A DNA stretch of 6,250 nt from the NCBI GenBank assembly GCA_030378125.1, contig JAUCGN010000103.1, positions 1-6,250 on the forward strand. Reading direction: 5' to 3'. Within the stretch, counting starts at the first letter, position 1; every line of letters begins with the position of its first letter. This document shows positions 1 to 5,256 of the stretch, in pieces. Made by a program: the position numbers and the translations under genes. Below the pieces are notes generated by a model. That model searched no databases and had not been told where the DNA came from. It saw nothing but the letters and a program-made list of their open reading frames with translations. Source of the stretch: Thiotrichales bacterium HSG1 (GTDB lineage Bacteria > Pseudomonadota > Gammaproteobacteria > Beggiatoales > Beggiatoaceae).

Positions 1-153
1 TGGTGGCAGTTGGATAACTTTTGGCATTGGTTGCGAGCTTGGAAAAATTATTCTAATCATAAAGCCCAAGAATCTAAAGAAATTTGCAAGTTACTTAGGC
101 AAGCATGGCATGATACTCAAGGCGGAAAGGTTTCTCCACCACGTCCTTGGTGA
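1..153 (+). CDS. C-terminal end of an unrecognised Trp-rich protein (partial)
   Basis: Frame 1 is open from the window edge to a TGA at 151-153 and gives the last 50 residues of a protein whose start lies outside the window. The fragment has seven tryptophans (WW at the visible start, then W8, W10, W14, W36 and the final W50), a basic middle and a Pro-rich end (SPPRPW). I do not recognise the family. It ends 24 bp before the ATG of the TMEM43-family gene on the same strand, and no hairpin lies between them, so the two are probably co-transcribed. The reading frame is supported by that arrangement and by the lack of stops over 150 bp of AT-rich DNA. A non-coding origin cannot be excluded from 50 codons. 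Confidence 0.6.
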   Translation, partial: WWQLDNFWHWLRAWKNYSNHKAQESKEICKLLRQAWHDTQGGKVSPPRPW

Positions 154-177
154 CTTAAATTAATATGAGAAAAACTT

Positions 178-1350
178 ATGTCTTACACTGAAATTACCAC
201 TGAATCTTGGTGGAGTCGAATAAAAAAATCTTTCGGAAATATTTTACTTGGTTTGACTTTATTTTTGGTAGCTTTTCCATTTTTGTTTTGGAATGAAGGT
301 CGGGCTGTATATCGGACTCAAACCCTAGAAGAAGGGGTTGGTATTGTTACTTTAATTGACGCTGAACGAATTGAAAAAAGCAATGAAAACAAACTTATAC
401 ATTTATCTGGGTTAACTGAGTCGCATGAAACTTTAAGTGATGAAAGATTTGGTATTGTTCAAAATAATATTATTAAATTAAAACGTGTAGTGCAAATGTA
501 TCAATGGCAAGAAGAAACCCATTCTGAAACTGAAGAAGAATTTGGGGGAAGTACAAAAACAACAACAACTTATTCTTATTCCAAAAATTGGGATAACACA
601 ATATCAAACTCTAGTTATTTTAAACATCCAGAAGACCATCAAAATCCTGATTCAATGCCATTTAACTCTGGAACTTTCCAAGTTAAAGAAGTTACAATTG
701 GTGCTTTTACTCTATCACCTAGTTTGCTAAGTCGGGTTAATAATTACCAGAAATTTCCGATAACTGAGGCCATATTTGAGCGAATATCAAAAGAACATCA
801 GGAAGGCTTACAAATCTATAATAATCTTTATTATTTGGGAAAAAATCCAGAACAACCTCAAATTGGTGACTTAAAAATATGGTTTGAAATAGTTTCACCA
901 AGTACGATAAGTATTATTGCTAAACAATTTGGCTCAACTTTTGAATCTTATATCACTAAAGTAGGCGGGGAAATTGAATTGTTTGAATACGGTACGGTAT
1001 CGGCTGAAGATATGTTCAAACATGAACAAGAATTTAACATTATGTTGACTTGGTTACTCAGGTTAGCTGGTTTTATGATTATGTTTATTGGTTTGAAGCT
1101 TATATTTAACATATTAAGAACTCTTGCGGCAGTTGTACCATTTTTGGCTGATATTGTTGGATTTATTGGTGGTTGGGTAGGGTTTATTATAGCAGCATCA
1201 TTTTCCCTAATTACCATTGCAATTGCTTGGATTTTTTATCGACCATTGTTGGGAATAGCTCTTTTAGTTCTTGCTGGAGGTTGTTTATATTTTTTAAAGT
1301 TTGCTTACAAATCTCAAGAAGATGTTATTCCTATTACGAAAATTGAATAG
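178..1350 (+). CDS. TMEM43-family membrane protein
   Basis: This 390-residue protein matches the TMEM43 (LUMA) family, known from eukaryotic inner nuclear membrane/ER and from many bacteria, where its role is not established. Seen in the sequence: an N-terminal membrane segment (about residues 21-38) followed by the WNEGRAV signature; a large soluble region with the family pattern TYSYSKNWDNTI, SSYF, then HQNPDSMPF (about 131-162); a core motif NPEQPQIGDLKIWFEIVSP (about 223-241) followed by SIIAKQFGSTFESY; and four closely packed hydrophobic segments near the C-terminus (about 288-310, 315-337, 338-354, 356-374). The short tail is charged. The soluble region probably faces the periplasm. The start is the ATG at 178. 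There is only a weak purine stretch (GAGAAAA) ahead of it, and no strong Shine-Dalgarno. The upstream partial gene is 24 bp away. Family assignment is secure; function is unknown. Confidence 0.88.
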   Translation: MSYTEITTESWWSRIKKSFGNILLGLTLFLVAFPFLFWNEGRAVYRTQTLEEGVGIVTLIDAERIEKSNENKLIHLSGLTESHETLSDERFGIVQNNIIKLKRVVQMYQWQEETHSETEEEFGGSTKTTTTYSYSKNWDNTISNSSYFKHPEDHQNPDSMPFNSGTFQVKEVTIGAFTLSPSLLSRVNNYQKFPITEAIFERISKEHQEGLQIYNNLYYLGKNPEQPQIGDLKIWFEIVSPSTISIIAKQFGSTFESYITKVGGEIELFEYGTVSAEDMFKHEQEFNIMLTWLLRLAGFMIMFIGLKLIFNILRTLAAVVPFLADIVGFIGGWVGFIIAASFSLITIAIAWIFYRPLLGIALLVLAGGCLYFLKFAYKSQEDVIPITKIE

Positions 1351-1365
1351 CTTTTCAGATAAATA

Positions 1366-1377
1366 TTTTGGCCAAAA
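1366..1377. repeat. 12-bp perfect palindrome TTTTGGCCAAAA
   Basis: TTTTGGCCAAAA is its own reverse complement. It lies 16 bp after the TMEM43 stop codon and shares its last base with the larger inverted repeat at 1377-1408. It may be an operator or part of the same repeat unit. No function can be assigned from the sequence alone. Confidence 0.5.
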
Positions 1378-1408
1378 GACCTGCTATGTTTCAAAAACCG
1401 GCAGGTCT
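1377..1408. repeat. Degenerate 32-bp inverted repeat, possibly a dispersed palindromic element
   Basis: The outer arms AGACCTGC (1377-1384) and GCAGGTCT (1401-1408) are perfectly complementary. Inside them a second short stem (GTTT at 1388-1391 with AAAC at 1395-1398) can form around a 3-nt loop, separated by a small unpaired bulge. The right half, AAAACCGGCAGGTCT, suggests an ancestral full palindrome whose left half has decayed from AGACCTGCCGG to AGACCTGCTAT. This G+C-rich block stands out from its AT-rich surroundings. No second copy exists in this window. It may be a dispersed intergenic repeat, a transcription terminator for the genes before it, or both. Confidence 0.6.
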
Positions 1409-1424
1409 GAGAACCTTTATTTTT
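1377..1424 (+). terminator. Possible intrinsic terminator after the TMEM43 gene
   Basis: The strong 8-bp stem at 1377-1384/1401-1408 is followed by a T-rich tail (TTTATTTTT, 1416-1424). The stem and position (26 bp after the stop) suit a rho-independent terminator. However, the T-run begins 7 bases after the stem instead of directly after it, and the loop is long unless the inner stem forms. Termination is therefore plausible but not convincing. Confidence 0.4.
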
Positions 1425-1452
1425 CAGAACCTAGTTATTCGTATAAAACATT

Positions 1453-1944
1453 ATGAAAACTAGAACTATCAAAACTAATAGTGGTAAAAAATATTCGGGT
1501 TTAACTTCCAAATTTGTTGATCGAGGAGAATATATTGAATACGAAAAAAGCTTCTTTACTACTGAAAGAATTAATAAAAAATCTATAATATATGAATCTA
1601 TAACTTCTTGGTTCAAATTACTAGCAAATTTAATTTTCGTGATAATGTTCGTGACTTTAGCTGCAATTATGGTGGTTAAAACATATAATATTTATTACGA
1701 TCATAACCCTGAATTAGCCAAAATAAATAAACTTATTGAGCAGCCATCCATTGATGTGCTTGTTGAATATGCAAGCAAAAATAAACAATCTAAATTTATA
1801 GAACGAGTTAAAAAAGAAATTGCGTTAAGATGTTCCAAAGTAGAGTCTGAATTAAAACACGAACAAAAAAATAATGGTTTTATCGATCAAAACTTAAAAG
1901 ATTCATACAAAATATCTTGTCCAAAAGTCATTGAAAAATTTTAA
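1453..1944 (+). CDS. Hypothetical single-pass membrane protein, 163 aa
   Basis: I do not recognise this protein. It has a strongly basic N-terminal domain of about 55 residues (many Lys/Arg, with SGKKYSGLTSKFVDRGEYIE suggesting beta strands), one clear membrane helix (about residues 56-77), and a C-terminal domain of about 85 residues that looks helical, with Cys127 and Cys156. By the positive-inside rule the N-terminus is probably cytoplasmic and the C-terminal domain periplasmic, where the two cysteines could form a disulfide. The ATG at 1453 has no Shine-Dalgarno. A TATAAA at 1442-1447 lies only 5 bp before it. An internal start would remove the basic domain, so the first ATG is preferred. 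Codon use and base composition resemble the neighbours. The gene converges on the NirC-like gene with overlapping stops. Coding status is likely from its length and its coherent membrane topology. Confidence 0.7.
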   Translation: MKTRTIKTNSGKKYSGLTSKFVDRGEYIEYEKSFFTTERINKKSIIYESITSWFKLLANLIFVIMFVTLAAIMVVKTYNIYYDHNPELAKINKLIEQPSIDVLVEYASKNKQSKFIERVKKEIALRCSKVESELKHEQKNNGFIDQNLKDSYKISCPKVIEKF

Positions 1945-2264
1945 TTTTCTTTAATTCCTTCCAATAATTGTTTTAATAACCAGTCAATTTCTTCTTGAGT
2001 CAAAAAATCTCGCCAAGGTGGCATAGCGGTTCCCATTCGACCATCAGCTATAGTATTAAATAATAGTTCTCTTGGTTTAGTTACTAAGTCTTCAGGTAAT
2101 AAAGATGGACCTAAACCACCTTTTAACGTCATACCGTGACAAGCTCCACAATCATGCCGCAATAGATATAATACTTCGGTTTGGCGTTCAGCTGATGGCT
2201 CATCGGCACAGGCATTAGTTTGTACTGTTGATAAGATTAAGGCAATGAGAACGATTATTTTCAT
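1941..2264 (-). CDS. nirC: NirC-like periplasmic c-type cytochrome (cytochrome c55X family)
   Basis: This 107-residue monoheme cytochrome c has a Sec signal peptide (about residues 1-20, cleavage after ACA), a heme-binding CGACH (Cys39, Cys42, His43) and a probable distal Met ligand, Met81, in GTAMPPW. The pattern RHDCGACHGMTLKGGLGPSL, then GRMGTAMPPWRDFLTQEE, closely follows the cytochrome c55X/NirC family. That family is normally encoded in nir clusters and is associated with the cytochrome cd1 nitrite reductase and heme d1 system as a periplasmic electron carrier. Length is typical. No nirS or heme d1 gene is visible here, so the gene is detached from its usual context and the specific role is inferred. 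Cys19 is not in a lipobox. The ATG at 2264 has no obvious Shine-Dalgarno. Its stop overlaps the stop of the convergent small membrane protein gene. Confidence 0.82.
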   Translation of the reverse strand: MKIIVLIALILSTVQTNACADEPSAERQTEVLYLLRHDCGACHGMTLKGGLGPSLLPEDLVTKPRELLFNTIADGRMGTAMPPWRDFLTQEEIDWLLKQLLEGIKEN

Positions 2265-2329
2265 GTTGTTTGAATTTGGACTTTATTCTCTAAACTTTGA
2301 TATATTTTGAAAACTTATCAGATTTAAAT

Positions 2330-2357
2330 ATTATCCAATTGAATTATGAAAGGTCAT
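2330..2357 (-). promoter_or_regulatory. Candidate promoter for the nirC-like gene
   Basis: On the minus strand, ATGACC (2357-2352) is followed after 16 bp by GATAAT (2335-2330). These match the sigma-70 boxes at 4/6 and 5/6. The leader would be about 60 nt. In DNA this AT-rich, such matches arise by chance, so this is only a candidate. The -35 box touches the palindrome at 2357-2368. Confidence 0.25.
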
Positions 2358-2368
2358 AGTATATACTA
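2357..2368. repeat. 12-bp perfect palindrome TAGTATATACTA
   Basis: TAGTATATACTA is self-complementary and sits at the edge of the candidate nirC-side -35 box. A dimeric regulator could bind it, but it matches no operator I know and AT-rich palindromes are common by chance. Confidence 0.35.
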
Positions 2369-2607
2369 AGCTTTTTTCTATAGTTATACAAAAATTAGCA
2401 ATAATAGTTATGTTCGAGTGGTAAGCTTTTTATGGTCAGCAAAAAATAGTCACAAAACAATTTAAGTATTATCAAAATGTTGTCTAGCTTTAATTATTCT
2501 ACTTAGCTTGTAATCTTATAGCTCGACATGCTAACAAAATTTCTATTTTTTGTCAAAAATTTTTTAATGAATTATGGCCTTGTTGGCTTTGTACAGGAAA
2601 ATTTCTA

Positions 2608-2636
2608 TTGTCTGAATTAGAATTAAAGAATAAAAA
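2608..2636 (+). promoter_or_regulatory. Candidate promoter for the mshL-like gene
   Basis: TTGTCT (2608-2613) and TAAAAA (2631-2636) have an ideal 17-bp spacer, each matching the sigma-70 consensus at 4/6. The start codon is 31 bp downstream of the -10 box. A better -10 hexamer, TATAAT at 2652-2657, lies only 10 bp from the ATG and has no -35 partner. Low confidence because of base composition. Confidence 0.22.
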
Positions 2637-2667
2637 GAATTTATAACCTCTTATAATCAAAAGAAAA

Positions 2668-4308
2668 ATGTTGCAAGTTATACGTTTGAAGTATTATTTA
2701 AGTATTTTAGTAAGCATACTAGTAATCAGTTGTGCTCCACAACCACCAATTCCGTCATCTGGACATCTTAAAATTGAAGATATTGATGTTGTTCCTAAAG
2801 ATGATATACCACCATTAGTACAACAGCAGCCTTTTGTGCCGGTACCTAAACCAACAGAACCTTTAGAAGAATTTACTGTTGTTGTTGATGCTGTACCAAT
2901 TGACAGATTACTGTTTGTTTTAGCTCGTGATGCTAATATGAATGTTGATATTCATCCTAGTATCAAAGGCAATATTACCCTAAATGCAATCAACCAAACT
3001 ATACCACAAATATTAAAACGTATTGCAAAACAAGTTGATTTACGTTATCAAATACTTGATGATTTAATTACTATTTCTCCTGATTTACCTTATATGCACT
3101 TGTATAAAATTGACTATGTTAATATGTCGAGAGATACTAAAAGTGAAGTAAAAATTTCAACTCAAATAATCAGTAATATGAGCCAAGTTGGGAAAGGTTC
3201 AGGTGGAGGAGGTTCAGGTGAAAGTTCTAGTAGTTCAGAAGATAATAACTCTTTAACTACAATTACTAACGAATCAAACAACCGTTTTTGGGATACTTTA
3301 GGTAAAAGTATTAATACTATTTTGGCTGGTTATGAGTCTGAAGAAGTTGATGATAAGGTAAAAAATAAAGTAACAGTAAATCCAGAAGTTGGTCTAATTA
3401 CCGTATACGCCAATCACAAACAACATAAAGAAATTCAAAATTTCCTCGATCAAGTTATCACTAATGCACATCGTCAAGTTTTAATTGAAGCTACTATTGC
3501 CGAAGTACAACTGACAAATAATTATCAAGCTGGAGTAAATTGGCAACGGATTGCCGGAAATTTTACTTATAATCAGTCTTTTTTGGGAGGTGACTTAGGT
3601 AATGCACCGTTTTATTCTATTGAATACAAAAATTCCAACAGCAAATTTGGTAATATTTCTAGCACGGTACGTTTGTTAGAAGAATTTGGTTCGGTTAAAG
3701 TTCTATCCAGCCCCAAAATAATGGCATTAAATAATCAAACAGCATTACTTAAAGTTGTTGATAATATTGTTTATTTTACTACTAGGATAGAAGTTACTGA
3801 GACAGAAACTAGAACTCGAGAAAATTATACCACTAATATTCATACAGTGCCGGTAGGTTTAGTTATGGCTATTACTCCACAAATTAGTATTGGTAATACT
3901 GTAATTTTAAATGTTCGACCAACTATTTCAGGAATTATAAAATACAAACTTGATCCCAATCCAGTACTGGCTTTAGCTGGTACAATAAATGAAATTCCAG
4001 AAATTCAAACCCGCGAAATGGAATCTATTTTAAAAATAGAAAATGGTAATATTGCGATAATCGGTGGTTTGATGCAAGATACTACTGATCAAAATCGGCG
4101 TGGAGTACCATTTTTGTCCCAATTACCTTGGGTTGGAGATTTATTTAGCTATCGTAATGATAGTTATAAAAAAACAGAGTTAGTAATATTTATTCGTCCA
4201 ACCGTCATTAAAAATCCAAGTTTGACTGGTGATTTACAAGAATACAAGGATTTTTTGCCTAGTAATTCGCAACTTGATACGTTGCCCCAAACTGGGTTTA
4301 GTCACTAA
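2668..4308 (+). CDS. mshL: MshL-like secretin, outer-membrane lipoprotein of an MSHA-type IV pilus
   Basis: This 546-residue secretin should form the multimeric outer-membrane pore through which a type IV (MSHA-like) pilus is extruded. Domains in order: a lipoprotein signal with lipobox VISC (acylated Cys22); a Pro-rich linker (23-67); an STN/secretin N-terminal domain (about 68-140); a Gly/Ser-rich low-complexity linker (about 175-195) inside the second N-terminal domain, as is usual in MshL; and the secretin domain (about 267-513). The secretin domain carries VLSSPKIMALNNQTALLKV (345-363) and the C-terminal signature GVPFLSQLPWVGDLF (479-493), followed by ELVIFIRPTVI. Length is typical of MshL. 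The lipobox makes it MshL-like and argues against PilQ or GspD, but a divergent type II secretion secretin remains possible. The ATG at 2668 yields the signal peptide directly; no good Shine-Dalgarno is present. No other pilus gene is in the window. The gene end overlaps the convergent cyclase gene by 11 bp. Confidence 0.85.
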   Translation: MLQVIRLKYYLSILVSILVISCAPQPPIPSSGHLKIEDIDVVPKDDIPPLVQQQPFVPVPKPTEPLEEFTVVVDAVPIDRLLFVLARDANMNVDIHPSIKGNITLNAINQTIPQILKRIAKQVDLRYQILDDLITISPDLPYMHLYKIDYVNMSRDTKSEVKISTQIISNMSQVGKGSGGGGSGESSSSSEDNNSLTTITNESNNRFWDTLGKSINTILAGYESEEVDDKVKNKVTVNPEVGLITVYANHKQHKEIQNFLDQVITNAHRQVLIEATIAEVQLTNNYQAGVNWQRIAGNFTYNQSFLGGDLGNAPFYSIEYKNSNSKFGNISSTVRLLEEFGSVKVLSSPKIMALNNQTALLKVVDNIVYFTTRIEVTETETRTRENYTTNIHTVPVGLVMAITPQISIGNTVILNVRPTISGIIKYKLDPNPVLALAGTINEIPEIQTREMESILKIENGNIAIIGGLMQDTTDQNRRGVPFLSQLPWVGDLFSYRNDSYKKTELVIFIRPTVIKNPSLTGDLQEYKDFLPSNSQLDTLPQTGFSH

Positions 4309-5179
4309 TTTTTATCAATTCCCGTTTCTTTTCCATTTTAGCTTTATACATATTTTCATCCGCTATTTCAATTAATTCTTTTGGGGTTAAATTACTTTTA
4401 TAGCAATATTCAGAAAATCCAAAGCTAAAATCAATTGTTATATCATGAATTTTTTGTTTATTTAAATTTTTTCTGACTCTTTCAATTAATTTTTGTGAAT
4501 CTTCTAGTTTTACTTTGGGGAATATAATTAAAAATTCATCACCACCCATACGAAATACATAATCAGAAGCCCTAATTATGTTCCTAAGAAAATCAACTAC
4601 AGTATTTATAAGTACATCACCTTCTGCATGACCATAATTATCATTAATTACTTTTAAATTGTCTATATCTATATAACACAAAACAAAACATTCTTTAACT
4701 TTATTAGTTCTAGCAATTTGTTGCTCTAAAATTTTATAAACTGACCTACGATTAAAAGCCCCAGTCAAGGTATCTGTCATTGACAATTCTTCTAATCTTT
4801 CCAAAGTTTTTTCTAACCTAATATGTACTTGAACCCTAGCCAATACCTCCTCTTCCACAAATGGTTTAGTTATATAATCAACGCCACCAGCCCGAAAAGC
4901 TTTCAGTTTAGTTTCAATATCAACCAAAGCAGTGATAAAAATAACTGGAGTACAGTTGGTACTTTCAATTCCTCGTAATCGTTTACAGGTTTCAAAACCA
5001 TCCATTTTAGGCATATTTATATCTAACAAAATTAAATTTGGTTTTATGCGAGATATCCGTTGCAAAGCCATTTCACCATTAGTAGCTGCCAATACTTTAA
5101 ACCCAGCACTATGTAAACAGTTATTCAATATATCTAAGTTATTTGGTTCATCATCAACGATCAAAATTGTGCTTGTCAT
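4298..5179 (-). CDS. REC-GGDEF response regulator, diguanylate cyclase
   Basis: This 293-residue cytoplasmic protein is a two-domain regulator that should make c-di-GMP from two GTP when its receiver is phosphorylated. The receiver (about 3-118) has the acidic pair Asp9/Asp10, phospho-acceptor Asp53 (LLDINMPKMDGFE), Thr83 and Lys105 (TKPF). A short helical linker (about 120-135) leads to the GGDEF domain (about 135-287), with metal-binding Asp171 (YIDIDNLKVIND), the catalytic GGDEF (212-216) and an inhibitory I-site RASD (203-206) exactly five residues before it. All key residues are intact, so it should be active and product-inhibited. The frame is open to a TTG at 5227, but that would add a 16-residue extension (RIKHKKFDFKALIKK) not seen in receivers. 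The ATG at 5179 puts ILIVDDE at the expected position and is preferred. The gene lies 77 bp after the hybrid kinase gene on the same strand, its likely partner. Confidence 0.9.
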   Translation of the reverse strand: MTSTILIVDDEPNNLDILNNCLHSAGFKVLAATNGEMALQRISRIKPNLILLDINMPKMDGFETCKRLRGIESTNCTPVIFITALVDIETKLKAFRAGGVDYITKPFVEEEVLARVQVHIRLEKTLERLEELSMTDTLTGAFNRRSVYKILEQQIARTNKVKECFVLCYIDIDNLKVINDNYGHAEGDVLINTVVDFLRNIIRASDYVFRMGGDEFLIIFPKVKLEDSQKLIERVRKNLNKQKIHDITIDFSFGFSEYCYKSNLTPKELIEIADENMYKAKMEKKRELIKISD

Positions 5180-5180
5180 T

Positions 5181-5256
5181 TTCTTAATTAAAGCCTTAAA
5201 GTCAAATTTTTTGTGTTTTATTCTCAACTAAAATGCTGTTAATTTTTAATTAAGAA
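5181..5256 (-). repeat. 12-bp perfect inverted repeat framing the kinase-cyclase gap
   Basis: TTCTTAATTAAA (5181-5192) and TTTAATTAAGAA (5245-5256) are exact reverse complements separated by 52 bp. One arm abuts the kinase stop codon and the other ends one base before the cyclase ATG. Each arm contains TTAATTAA. In the transcript the arms could pair and mask the AAGAA just before the cyclase start, but only one pair of the stem is G-C, so the structure would be weak. Confidence 0.45.

Larger units (their letters stand above)
2265..2667. other. 403-bp non-coding region between divergent nirC-like and mshL-like genes
   Basis: This very AT-rich stretch contains no convincing gene; every frame is broken by frequent stops. 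The longest plausible reading is a 30-codon ATG frame at 2528-2620 with no ribosome site. The region must hold the promoters for both divergent genes. Visible items are a 12-bp palindrome (2357-2368), candidate promoters on each strand, a 12-bp direct repeat (AAAATTTCTATT at 2536-2547 and 2598-2609), and an A/T-only hairpin (2545-2560). I see no riboswitch core, tRNA or GC-stemmed terminator. At 403 bp it is longer than two simple promoters need, so an unannotated small RNA is possible but unsupported. Confidence 0.6.

Noticed and set aside
165..191. 8-codon leader-like frame overlapping the TMEM43 start
   Set aside because: Too short to support, with no regulatory codon pattern or attenuator structure near it.
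542..1217. Open frames inside the TMEM43 gene in other frames and on the opposite strand (542-730 and 948-1217)
   Set aside because: They lie wholly within a well-supported gene and their translations have no family character.
2205..2210. Lipoprotein cysteine (Cys19) in the cytochrome signal peptide
   Set aside because: The preceding residues (QTNA) do not form a lipobox, and ACA is a good signal peptidase I site.
2297..2311. TTGATATATTTTGA as an FNR/DNR box for the nirC-like gene
   Set aside because: The left half fits TTGAT but the right half does not match ATCAA or GTCAA, so it is not a credible dyad site.
2545..2565. Terminator-like hairpin ATTTTT-TGTC-AAAAAT followed by T5
   Set aside because: The stem is only six A-T pairs and there is no gene upstream on that strand to terminate.
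2528..2620. 30-codon ATG frame (MLTKFLFFVKNF onward) ahead of the secretin gene
   Set aside because: No ribosome-binding site, no recognisable motif, and short hydrophobic frames are common by chance in AT-rich DNA.
2652..2657. TATAAT as the -10 box giving a leaderless secretin mRNA
   Set aside because: No -35 partner at a usual spacing, and TATAAT is frequent in DNA of this composition.
2265..2667. c-di-GMP riboswitch upstream of the secretin gene
   Set aside because: I looked because of the neighbouring cyclase, but no GEMM-like conserved core or paired G+C-containing stems are present.
4286..4313. Terminator for the secretin gene (CCCA-AAC-TGGG then T-run)
   Set aside because: The stem is only 4 bp, lies inside the coding sequence, and the T-run is about 11 bases away.
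5180..5227. Extension of the cyclase to a TTG start at 5227
   Set aside because: It would add a 16-residue basic stretch before the receiver, uses a rare start codon with no ribosome site, and an ATG at 5179 places the receiver start exactly where expected.
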